Of a stretch of 64,000 nt of DNA, positions 10,883 through 22,143 are shown one piece after another. The notes under the pieces were generated by a model that made no database searches, was not told where the DNA came from, and was given only the letters and a program-made list of their open reading frames with translations. The position numbers and the translations under genes are program-made. Every line of letters starts with the position of its first letter. Position 1 is the stretch's first letter. This DNA comes from Trichaptum fuscoviolaceum (taxonomy: Eukaryota > Basidiomycota > Agaricomycetes > Hymenochaetales > Trichaptaceae), in the NCBI GenBank assembly GCA_910574455.1, contig CAJSYZ010000004.1:186001-250000 (forward strand). Reading direction: 5' to 3'.

Positions 10883-11964
10883 AATTGGGTGGCGGCGGCC
10901 AAGCGTCAGACGCATTGTGAGTGCATGGGCTATGTGCGGTCCCAATGCTGCACTCAAGAAGTTTGAAGGCACAGAACGAGTTTCTCGTCCTCATTCTGCA
11001 GATTCATTGGATTGCTTACGGCGTCTATCTACGTATCTATGGATGGAAGGACGGAGAATGAAGGACTGCGTATTAGAAGATGAGCGTACGAGAGTGGCAC
11101 TTTCGAGGTTTTAATGTGAAGTTAAGCGTACGGTTGTCATTATGATATTAAAGCTATTTATGGCCTGCAGGAAAAGAGTCCGGAGTGGCGTGGCTGAACA
11201 TGATTCATGTGTAAGCAGTGCGGTCATAGTGAGGACTTGGTCAAATGGCAAGATGCCCATGGGTTGGACTAGTCGCAGCAGAGAATCTCATGGCTGATAC
11301 AATTATTCGAGCTGAAACGGAGAGAACGGTTGAAAGAAGTGAGGGCACAAATTTCAAAGTTCAAACCACGATCATCTGAGTGTGACCGTTACGCCGGAGT
11401 TTATTGTCATGCAAAATGTGACTGTGACACGGCTGAAGGATGTCCATAGCGAAGACTCGGCGAAGTTCAAGTCGACCGTCGACCTGATATCGTCATCTGC
11501 GCTTCTTGAATCTCTCTGAGGGCACCACAAGCGCTGGTATTGAATAATGTTGTCAACTGACAGTTGGATTGGAAGGCATTGCCTGACAAGTTGTCATATA
11601 CACGCAGGACAAGCACACTTTATGACAGTGGCGTTCCTATCGCACACCGAAGGCCCGCCGAGCAGCACGATATGCACGTTTTCTCAATACCTGTCTGGCT
11701 TGGCGGAAGATGATGGTGGGTCTACGATTGACCATTCTCCTTCATGGCTTTGCTGCAACGGTCTGATGGTATCCAATCAATCAGTTCACCCTCATGACGT
11801 TGCTTTCCTTCCCTTGGCCCAACAGAAATTGGCGATCGACAACTGTTCTCACTATCGCGATGTATTGAGAGATACATGAAACATTTCATGTAAAACGAAG
11901 TGAGATCGTCGGGCTCATCACACACCCATACACATCCACCTACTAGCACACACACACCGCCATC
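10883..11964. other. Spacer between gene 2 promoter and the P450 relic; no recognisable gene
   Basis: About 1.1 kb. The first 300 bp resemble the upstream flank of gene 6 (about 35,250-35,560), including a run of similar promoter-distal sequence. The rest contains a 110-codon plus-strand ORF (11547-11879) with no familiar motif. I see no supported gene. Confidence 0.5.
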
Positions 11965-13487
11965 ATGTGCGAGACGCTCCGTCTCTCACCGAACAACTGG
12001 CGTTTGCAGACACGACGCTCCTTGGGTGGGACGGGGACGCGGCAAACAAGCAGTAGGAAATGCAGGCGGCGAGATGGTCAACGTGCATTCCATCCGGGCG
12101 ATGCATGACACGCGCGTGTGAGGTGAAGATGCGGTGGAGTTCAGGCCGGAGAGGATGCTCCGGGGGGGATCTGAGGTGTTCCAGTGCGCTTGTTTTTTCT
12201 TAGCTCTTTCATTTCACTCTTCCTTTCTCATTCCATCTTTTTCATGTTTATCACTCATGAATTCTCCGGGCACAGATCCAAGCATGGCAGCCGTTCGGGT
12301 AAGGTCTGCGCGTGACAGGAGACGCAGCTCGTGCTCGCGAGCATCTTCGCCAAGTTCGACGTGTTCTTTGCGGACGCGGGTACACGCTGCAGATCAAGCA
12401 AGGGCTGACGATCAAGCCGGGTTGCGATGAGAACGCGGCTGAACACGAGCGCGGCTGCGGAGAGCCGGTGGGCGGGAAAGAGCAGAAGTAGACGAGCCTG
12501 GGAGGGGCGACGACTGATGTAACGCCGCCGTATGCGTTTTATGGAAGCAATGCGGGTTCGAGTGAAGACCTTTTGGGCGGGTAGGAGCGATGCAGTAGCC
12601 CACGGTATGCTTTCCTAACAAAAATACTAAGCAAAAAAGAGAGCATACCTAAACCATGTTCTGCCTTGCATCCATGCATCCACTGGCTTCAAGCTATCTT
12701 CCAGACACCACGTCGTCGTACGAAAGCGAGCCCGTTGACAACGACGCACTGTGCGTCGGGTGGCTCCAGAGCCTTGCGCCGGGCGCACGCACAGCAGCTG
12801 AGAGGCGTACGCTAAGTGATCTTCGGCTGCAGGAACCGAGACTTGGCGCGCACGTACCAGCGCGTGCCCGCGCTCGTGGACACGCTGCTCGAGGCGCACG
12901 GTGCAGAGCGGTTGCTGCCCAAGGGGAGGCAGATGCGGACGGGGTGGGGTTATTCCAGGGCTTTGAAGAATCTGAGAGGCGAACGTGGGGCGTGCTGAGC
13001 GAGGTACGTTTTTGTTTCAGCAGTGTCTGTCGTACGGTCGCTAAGAAAGGGATGCAGAATTAGAAATATGGATCTGACGGCGCGCATCGGGCCACTTCTG
13101 CCTCTGGACTGACGGAAATGCTCAGCATGAGATCATTGACGCAAGCATGACATGCGCAAAACTCCTCCGCCGCGATGGGGAAGGTCATTGTGAGTACCTT
13201 GTTGACGAAGCCAGGGACGCCAGAGAAGAGACATATTGGTGCGTATTACGATTAGGGCAGCGCGTCTCGCTGAACATCGGCGTCTTCGCCGCGCCCTCCC
13301 TATCCGAGTCAGGCGGGACGCACCTCGGCATCGCGTCCACGTACCTCGCGGGGCTGAAACCCGGAGACCGCCTCCCGCTCGCCGTGCGGCCGTCCAACGC
13401 GGCCTTTCACCTCCCTGGCGACCCCAGTGTGCCGCTCGTCATGCTCTGCGCAGGCTCCGGGCTCGCGCCGTTCAGCCAGATGTTCGG
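11965..13487 (+). pseudogene. Relic 1 of a CYP505-type P450:reductase fusion gene
   Basis: Fragments in shifting plus-strand frames line up, in order, with a self-sufficient fatty-acid-hydroxylase P450 fused to its reductase. First is a K-helix ETLRLSP (about 11,970), then FADTTLLGWDG. EDAVEFRPERML follows near 12,130, then QLVLASIFAKFDVFFAD and LQIKQGLTIKP near 12,330-12,420. The FMN domain start YAFYGSNAGSSEDLLG is near 12,530, and CGNRDxARTYQRVPALVDTL with LLEAHGAERLLPKG near 12,830-12,930. Last comes the FAD/NADPH part, GVFAAPSLSESGGTHLGIAS, VRPSNAAFHLPGDPS and MLCAGSGLAPFSQ (13,270-13,485). The heme-loop cysteine region between WQPFG and QETQL is collapsed and several stops interrupt it. 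It ends abruptly at a junction with the spacer module. Confidence 0.75.
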
Positions 13488-15454
13488 CTGGAGATCTCCT
13501 TCCCTCTTAAGCTTTTGTCTGTTCTCAGTGGTACTCCCTCGTTATTCTTCATATCCCGAGTCGAAGCAGACGGAAGATTTCTCGATAACAATTCCGGGAA
13601 CGAAACGGCAGAACTACGAGCTAGGGCGAGAACTGGTTACCGAGGGGGTGGTTGGCGGAGGCGTGTCTTTCGCCCAAAGGTGAGTACTCGAGCACTTCCG
13701 AGAATCGGCTGAATGCTAATTCTTTAACGTACGAGATTCCTTCACAGTCCACTAGCGTTCCAAGCCAGAGATTCCATCGTAGGCTCGAACCGAAACGTAT
13801 GGAGTTACCGGAATTAATACAAGTGGACTACTTGGCGCACCTGCAATCGTCACGATTGATAAGCAGATTCTTTCTCTGTGGGTGAGAGTCTCTCCATAGT
13901 CGGACCTTGCAAAGTGAAGTCAAGTCCGGGATGTTAACAGCATACCTCTGCATTGTTTGCAGTTTCCGGGGCATACCACTGTACCTGGGCTCGAAATCGA
14001 CTTCGGGCGGGATCAAGACCGGGCGCTCGATGGGTGGCGTCATCGGAATTTAGGGATGACGGACTTAGACCTTTAACGTGCTCGACCTCAGTGGCTATGA
14101 ATAGCGTCTCGAAGACGATGAAGTCGACGTACCGGACCCCTTGCACCCTGCACGCACTACCTTGCTCACACAGGATACAACCTTTTTCATTGCGCAGAGC
14201 ATCGAGAAGTTCTATGCGTCACGTTGGCACGTAAGTAGCACGTCGAACGTGATGGGTACTCGACTGGTCACGATGGCGTCGAGGATGAGGGTGACAAAGA
14301 ACCGGCGCAATTATCGCCCTGCGAGACGGGCGTAGATGGCGGCTTGCGTCCATGAAAATACTGTACTTTATAACATTAAACAGGTACGCGAGGGGCAGCG
14401 AGTACGTGAATGGCGACACGCATATCAACATGCGAAGGCTGGAGCATGGGGAATATGTGCACGTCGACGATGGCGACAGCTGAACAATGGGCGGCACTTT
14501 CTTATTGTAAATCTCTCAGACTGACGTCCACAAAATCCAAGGTGGATATCTGACCAACCCCGACCTGTTGATTTAGTTCAGTTGGACGGATGCCATGCGA
14601 CTGCAAGAACAGTGTACATGTAGGGTAGAGGCCGTTTTGCTTTTTTTTCTGAACCTCAGTGCAAGCATTCGAATATCTTACTTAACTTCTGCGGATCTGC
14701 CGTCTGGTCAGTAAGAAATATTCTATAATTACTCCTTCTATCCTTCCGACGGAAGACTACCCAGGGGCTTGCAGGATCCAGCCCCTTTTGCAAGCTAATA
14801 AGCAGAGGATCTGCCGGGGAGAGATCTGATCGACTCTGGCACAATTAACGGAGATCCGATTATCTCCTTCCATTACTCCCTTGCAGTCTGGAAGACAAGT
14901 GAGCATGGTTTAATGTCTACTGCTGTTCCGAGCCTAATCCTGCTCTATTACTGACCGTTCGCCATCCATTCAAAGTTCACGCTTTTGGTTTATTGCTGAT
15001 AAAGCCGTACTACATACCTCTCTGTGCTGCAGCCGGAAAGACTGCTGTAGGGAATTGTATCAAAATATGCACACAACATTCACTGTGCCAGATAAAATAC
15101 CAGAAACCGGCTTGGCCGAAGCTTTGTTTTTGTACCCTTGATATTGGGCGATGGCTTGTCTTCATCTGATAGATAGTTTTTCAGAGTCTCAATTGAGTAT
15201 CTTACCTTATCTATTCAAGCGGACAGCGTCGGACTAAGGGTTCCTTCACATTGAATGGTGTTTAGCTTCACCTCCATTGACGGTTCCGAGATTGGCTCAT
15301 GCAAATAGATACGTGTAGCTCGTTAGAATCTTCCCTCGTGTATATCTCAACAGTACAGAATAATCCAAAGCCAGGTCATCTTTAATGCAGCAGACTTCAG
15401 GTTATATAAATTACAAAACATACATCGCTTACGGACGGAGGACATGTACACTAC
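13488..15454. repeat. Spacer 2: partial, diverged copy of the decayed module
   Basis: From the junction at about 13,488 the sequence matches the second half of the spacer-1 module (CTCAGTGGTACTCCCT, then the GCCCAAAGGTGAGTACTCGAGC donor region at about 13,672 and a CTTCACAG acceptor near 13,747). The copy then diverges and is dotted with stops. After about 14,560 no gene is visible. The last 250 bp form the 3' flank of the array pseudogene. No supported gene. Confidence 0.55.
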
Positions 15455-17576
15455 TTAAATGTGAGGAACAAACTCGATCCAGTCGACGGTATCAAATGCG
15501 GAGGATGGAAGGGAACGAAGAGAAGTTATAGCGAGAACGAGAAGGGTGATACGGGACACTGGGTAGATAAAGGGAGCCAAAACACACAATATTCCACCTA
15601 CAAACCCCAAAATGCCAGCAACCAAGTCCCAAAATCCTTCCGAACCATCTATAAAACACCGACAGAGAACGATATGAAATGTCACAGCACAAGATCCAAC
15701 TATCCCCAAAGACGCAGTTCTCCACAAGCCTTGCTCAGTGTGTGACGGAAAGCTGAAATGCCACGCGAGGCAGTGGACTGCTCCAAACAGTGCGCCTGCA
15801 ATAGAGGAAGTAGCAAGTAGTGGCTTGAAACCTGCGTCCTCGCTGTAAAATATCATTGAGAATATCTTGCACTCGGCATCAACATCGAAACCGTCAAAGC
15901 CATCGGAAATTCCCTCAGAAGTTGAATGATCATCAACATCTGATCTCACTATTTGTGTTAATGGAAGGATTAGCACTACATCAATGATGTAGAACAAACA
16001 GTGCATTGGGACTAAAGCGGATTTCAACGCGGATTCAGCACCGTCGGCCAACATTAAGTCATATCTCTAGGTCAAAGAAATCTGATTTAGGCCCATATGA
16101 TGCGGAAAGAAAAGTGGGATGTCTACCTTTCTGCGATTCTCGACTTCGCATGGAGGCTCATCGTCCACCGCGAGAAGCATCTCGCCTTCATTTGCTCTCG
16201 TTGTTGGCTGCCTGGTCCTCAATAGCAAACTTTTATCTCAAGAAAAGATGAACGTTAATCGACGAGGGAGAGTCTTGACGTGTTCAACAGATCTCATGAG
16301 AATAGAGATGAGTTGGAATGGCAAGGAAACCACGAAATAGCATGGAGCGCCGAAAAGCACCTTAATCCACGTGGCCATAGACGCCCAGAGATGCTTTCGA
16401 ATGTCAAACTCCTGATCCAAGAAGCTCCACGCAACGTCTTCGGGGTGTCTCTTGGCCAGCAGCTCCTCCACACCCTTGGTCTGAATCACCACCGGGAATC
16501 GCACATCGCGAGGCTTGCTCCACCAGAAGATGTACATGATGCTGTTCAGCCCAGCGAGAGCGGCCGTGGTGAGTTCCAGCTCGGTGATCGCTAATCCCTG
16601 CACTGCGCGCGTGATGGTTTGGACGATGAACCAGGTGAGCTGTAAGAGGGCGATCCCTTTGGAGAGCGCGTCGCCTTTGCTCTTGTCGTTGATCTCGTCC
16701 TCGGTGATGGTTGGGAGAGTGATGAGGTTCTCGGACAGAAGGTGTTTGAGAGCAGTACTGGAAAGGACACCCTCCCAAACGAGGTCGGAGGAGGCTAAGT
16801 GTTCCGAATCTTCTAAAGAAAGTTTGGTCGTCCAAGATCCAGCTTGAGTTTCGTGTCTGTAATGAACACCCTGATGGATGAGATTTTTGGTGCGTTGGTA
16901 AATAGAATGAAGTCGGTCAACGTCGTTACTACTGAGCGCGTTGAATAGCTTATTTTCCGTGGCATTTAACTCAAGAATGGCACTACGATCTGCGGCGAGA
17001 GACGTGTTAGGCGACAGGGCTGCGAGAAACTCCGCTCTGCGGAACATGCAGTCCTTTGAACCCTTTAAACGGAAGTTCTCGATTGCAGTACTTTGCAGTC
17101 TGAAGCCACCCATCTGCAGGAGATGGCCGTGTGTAGTGGTCCATGGTCTATCTGCGACCATTAATATGATGTCACTAATGAGTAGTTTTACCACATACCT
17201 GATCCTGGAAACGCGTCATTTACAACCTCCCGGATCATTACAGCCCCTCTCCACTGCTTGAATGCCCACACAATCATGAACTCCGGTGCGAGGATCGAGA
17301 AGAACATGAGGAAGATGCGTCGCCGAAGGAGTGTCCACAATCCCTCTCCCTTGAAAGGTACATTCGGATGGACGGAAACCCATGTGTACGCGAAAGTCGT
17401 AGCGAGACAGCTCCATAGGATATCGAGAACCGTGCGGCTTTGGCACCCACTAGAAGAACCATCGCGAGCGAAGATGGGCGTTTCGAACGCGGCGGATGTC
17501 AAATCTGGTGCGGGGAGATGCACAGCCTGGGCGCCGTAGCGCTTGAGAGGAACGCGGCCGTGAGGAGGAGGAGCAT
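15455..17576 (-). pseudogene. Multi-pass membrane protein, array copy 3 (nonsense plus frameshift)
   Basis: It has the same three-exon layout (17199-17576, 16127-17151, 15455-16066; introns 47 and 60 nt) as its intact sisters, but carries two lesions. Exon 1 is 378 nt where every other copy is 1 mod 3. A single base is missing near 17,547 (CTGCTC reduced to CTCTC), destroying the frame just after the N-terminal hydrophobic segment. In exon 2, TGA at 16238-16240 follows TFIFS where copy 7 reads CGA (arginine), a CpG transition. The TATA box and splice signals are still intact, so loss looks recent. An upstream ATG could bypass the deletion with an unrelated N-terminus, but the TGA would still truncate the product. 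Confidence 0.8.
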
Positions 17577-17650
17577 GACGGACACCAGGTAGTCGAGCAG
17601 ATGGAGGAGGGCGGGCACAAGAATGGCTGGGCAGAGGATTCCATCGCCTC

Positions 17651-17657
17651 ATATATA
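17651..17657 (-). promoter_or_regulatory. TATA box of array copy 3
   Basis: CTCCTATATATGAGG on the minus strand, about 75 nt upstream of the ATG. The flank beyond it (about 17,640-17,890) is homologous to the upstream flank of gene 7 (about 39,900-40,139). Confidence 0.6.
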
Positions 17658-17958
17658 GGAGGTGAGCGAGGCGCTGATCATGGGAATTGCAGTGCACATC
17701 AAGAGAAGACTGGAGTGTGCTGTGCGGACTGAATTGGATGTCAACTCAGCGTCTATCATGACACAATATGGGCGGTCTGGATGGCAGTGCTAATACAATA
17801 ATTGTCAATAGAGTCCTAGAAGGCAACATTGAATTCGCTGATTCATTGCAATTGAGTGCGTGAGAGAGAGAGAAGGAGGGCGTGGCTGTGGCAGTGTCAG
17901 ACGAGACGACAACTTGAAACCCAACTTGAACATCACCGTCGGTTTTTTCCCACACCTA

Positions 17959-19140
17959 CTGTCACATGACCAGCAACGGATCACAAACTGGTACACTTCA
18001 ATTTCTGTACTTTTGCATCAGTATAGAGGCATACTTACCTCTGTGGGTTACCTTCTATGACATTGGCTATATGATCATAAATTTTGGAGAGCCCTGTACC
18101 AGTATTTACTGAGATAGGAATTTATTTGTTCGCTAGAGTGGTGTACTACCCAAATCCCACCAACGGATCAGCGTGGGAACTCAGGTTTAGTACGATAATT
18201 CTACTCATCTCATGAGCGTAAATTGACCAAATTCAGTCTCAAACCTCGATATAATAATAGCTTACAGCTTATACTTTCCCTGAGAAGCATAATCGTAGGA
18301 GTCTCTACTGTGAAAAATTTGATTTTAATCACTTGGTGATACCTCCGTGCATACAGGGAACTTATTTGTACTTGTTTATTCTGCCTTAAATCAGACTCTC
18401 AGCACCGTAGTTGAGCAAAGATTTTATCATAGTGAGCTCAATTCTTCATCATTTCTCTTGAAACAAGTTGTTATTCAGAAAGTACGATAGACTACATATT
18501 GTTATAATCTTATATCTAGATTAAGTCCTATAGGAGGCTCCAAATGCGATTCAGCTTGCAGGTGCTCATTATTTACTGTGGAAAAATACATACCACAAGC
18601 ATGATGAAATCATAGGCAAATAAAATATATAAAAATATGTCTGTGAGACGTTTCAGTACCTTAGATGCTATTCTGCTCTTGAATCTGCCGAATTTGCGGT
18701 GGTTTGCGAGTAATGACTTGAACAATGTGAGAAGTGATGTGCATATACACAGTCGAAAAAACATCAGAAATTGGCCTAATTTTGAGCGGACCCCTCTAAA
18801 ATCTGCAAGATAAAGTGAATTATCCAATTTCTATAGTGTCTAACTAGAGTATAGTGAAAGAATTACCGGAATAGCATCTGTGGAAGGCAAGAACAAGAGT
18901 GATGTTTTCGACAGACAATGATTCACAATTCCAAATTAGGCAAATGCTGTTCAAATTCATTGGTTTGTGACGATTTCCTCTTTATTATCAAATGTAGCTA
19001 CCACTACTAATATACTATCACTAAATACAACAAAATATCTGTCATTTGGCGAAAGAATGAAGAAATTTGGTAAAGAAACAGATCCTACAGGCAGTTAGTG
19101 ATCCGTTGGTGGGTGTGATCCGTTGGTGGTCATGTGACAG
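17959..19140. mobile_element. 1.18-kb MITE-like element with TA target site
   Basis: The left end CTGTCACATGACCA is mirrored by TGGTCATGTGACAG at the right end, each flanked by TA (17957-17958 and 19141-19142). This fits a Tc1/mariner-like TA duplication. The motif CCAACGGATCA recurs: after the left TIR, again near 18,160, and twice in tandem at the right end (GTGATCCGTTGGTGG). The interior is AT-rich, and the longest ORF (84 codons) has no transposase features, so it is non-autonomous. It explains why spacer 3 is longer than its sisters. Confidence 0.7.
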
Positions 19141-19142
19141 TA

Positions 19143-22100
19143 TACTTTTCCACCTCAAAGTCGTTCATCATTCCTTTGATCTTGGTCCTCTCTCAATGGG
19201 ATACCCGACACCTCTTCTATAGTCTGATATTCTATCGGATCTTTAAGGACTGCGAATACAGACGCGATTAGAAACCCCGCGGCCGAAAGCACGTTGGAGA
19301 GAGGATCGCAAATATTTCGCTTCAGAGCCTTGATTTATGATTCTTCGTGGACAAATCAAGCCATTCGTGGTATCTTCTTGTTTCGAAGCGAATTTCAATC
19401 TTTTTCTCGACGTCCTGTGGATTATCTATAGACTAGTTTCCTCTCTGCAACTATTGCATCCGGCTTTCAACCGTCAGCCTCTTCGCCCCGCTTTACAGGT
19501 ATGGTGTCCCGTAAATCACTATCGGCAGGCTTGCGTCACTCCGTAGACTATGTGTGGAACCATGAAGGTTGAAGAATGGGATACAAATACTTTTGTGAGA
19601 CTCGGATGTGGCGAGTGATGGGTTGAGGATGATGCAGCCATCCTCTTTAGTATGATTGAGTGTGTACGGTAGCTCGGAGGTCAAGTTTAACTATGATTAG
19701 TTCCAGGATAGTGACAACCAGGAACTTACGAACGAACTAGTGGCGATTTACTTTGTGATTACAATTCTGCTCACCGAGCAAGCTTATCGCCTAACTCATT
19801 TTCAAGACCTTGATTCAACTACAAGTGGCCACATTGCAACTTCGTCCACCTGTTTGTCACCAGCCAGTAGCTCGCTCTTGTGTTTGTACCTTTCATTATT
19901 GGGTGACAATTAACATCAGTTGTTGACTGCTGTTCCTAGCAACATATCGGTGAACTTCACCAAACGGACCTTGTTATAGCTGACTTGGTGAGTGGTACGA
20001 GAATTGATGTGGAATCTGGTGCCGGGTGGAGGCGCAAATGAAAGTGAGTGTAGATCTGAAGTTTCCCAAGGTTCTGTCACTTATAATAACACTATTTTGG
20101 TCAAAGTGTGCGTCTCTTATTGCCTTGAGAACCGACACCGTCTCGGCTGAGATTTTTCTTATTTATTTTGACAGACGCACGTCCAGGGAGGGATTTGATC
20201 AATACGCGAACGACTGGTGAGTACCCGAGGGATTTCCATCTCCACGTGGTCTGTGTGTTTACCAAAGGCGTCTCCATAAAGTCGACCAGAGCATTCAGCT
20301 GGCCACTTTCATGTTTTTGAGTCTTTTCATCCGTTCTCAGTGGTATTACCCTAATCTTCTTGAGATTCTGAAAAGAAGCGGTTAAACCAATTCTCGTTGA
20401 CGATTCTGTAAATGTGAACTGTCTGCAGTAAAGTCACGATCCAGAGCGACGGTTGAGTGGGTGGATGGCGCAGTCGTGTCTTACGCCTTTAGGTGAGTAC
20501 TCAAGCATTTACGAATACGGATGAAAAGTAATTTATGTATCTATGAATTTTTTTCACGGACATCTAGCTTTCTAGCCGGAATTCAATTGTAGCCAATGAC
20601 CAACCGAAGACTGAGCGGGTTTGAAGTTCCAGGAATCAGTTCTTGTAGACTGCGGGGTTGCCATACTAGTGTATTTGCAAACTTCGAGATCGATGGGCGG
20701 GTGCCTTTGACTATCGCTGCGGGTGAAAATCATGCCCTGGCGAAAGTAAAGTCGAGTCCCGAGGGCTTTGAATGCCTGCCTTTCCTTCGCTGTAGTCCCC
20801 GGGAATGACATTGTTCCTGGTCTCGAAACCAATCCGGCCGGTGACGTCATCACTATACGGGGCATGAACGTGGTTATATCGATGTGCCCGGCATACCAGT
20901 CCCGCACGTTCTAATGCACCCTTCCTCGCCACACTTGGTATCTAGATTCCCTACGCTTTGCAATAGCGCATGAGCAGTATATTGACCCGGATGGTTTTTG
21001 GTTCGAGTACATGCTGAGAGCGCGGCAGCAGTCCGCATTTTTGTCAAATATTCTTGATGACAAGTTCACAAGAGGAAGCCTCAATATGAGTGGCTGCGCG
21101 TCTATGATATTGGCGAGCGAAGGTCCGAGCATGGGTCGATATGTGTGTTGGCCTACGATGGTGACTGCCAATCAGTGAGCAGCACTGTTTCTTATAGTAA
21201 ACCCTCAGGACTTACTCCCACAAACTTATAAGTGAAATATGGCCGTCGCGGGTCTGGTGATACGGATCAATCAGCGTTGGTCAACAAAGACCTATGTAAA
21301 GTTGCTATCCATTCCTACAGGACTGGTGAAGCCCAGTGACATGATCCTGGTGTAGTCCCCAATAGCGATTGCACAAGCCCTGCGATCGAGAGGGTTGCGC
21401 CCAGATCCTCCGGTACGTCCGGTGTTGAAGTAGATTGTAATCTAAAATTGTAAGCAGAGGATTCGCGACTCATCGGGGCGAATCTACCACAATTGCCGGA
21501 ACTCCGATCAACTCTTTCGATTATTTCCTTGTTGTCTGAATGAGAAGTGAGTATTTTATCATATCTGCCGCTGTGCTGAAGCTGGACTTGCTTTTTATCA
21601 GCCCCCGGCGCTGTGTATTCTTTTAAATCTTGTCTGTATTAAAAGGTGTTACTCATACATGGATATGACATCATACATTGTATATTACTGATCCCATATT
21701 GTTGACTAGCATGGTGTTAGAAATAAGCCTGTACTGCCGTATGCATGCTATGAAACTGTCTATATATTAGAGGAAAGTCTTGGTTGATCTTCCATTAAGT
21801 AACAGGCGGTACAACCGGAAACTCTTATTGGCCTATTCCGGGCTCATCAAGTCCTGTGCACAACCTCACGCTGAGGTCCCTTCAGAATGAATGATTAAAA
21901 CAAGTCTTTAGCTTCACCAGCATTGATTAAATCAAAATCGGCATTTACATGTAATTGGATAGTAGAAGACCAGGGACTTCTTTTTTGAATATTTCACATA
22001 GAGTAAGTACATGAATCCGAGTCCAGATCGGGAAGGAGATTTCTATGAAGATGATTAGGGTCGATCATATAAAGTAACAGCAGTCAGGCTTTGTAAATAC

Positions 22101-22143
22101 AAGATGTGCATTGATCATGAGCTAAGTAGTACATAATTGCCAT
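19143..22143. repeat. Spacer 3: diverged copy of the decayed module and gene-4 3' flank
   Basis: Landmarks shared with the other spacers recur in order: a CAGACGCGATT block (about 19,260), GTACCACTTGACC-like blocks, GTTGACTGCTGTTC (about 19,922), a GTGAGTACTC donor-like site near 20,492, and VPGLE/GMNV-type codons near 20,815-20,870. Stops are frequent in all frames. The last 375 bp are the array 3'-flank module. No intact gene. Confidence 0.5.
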
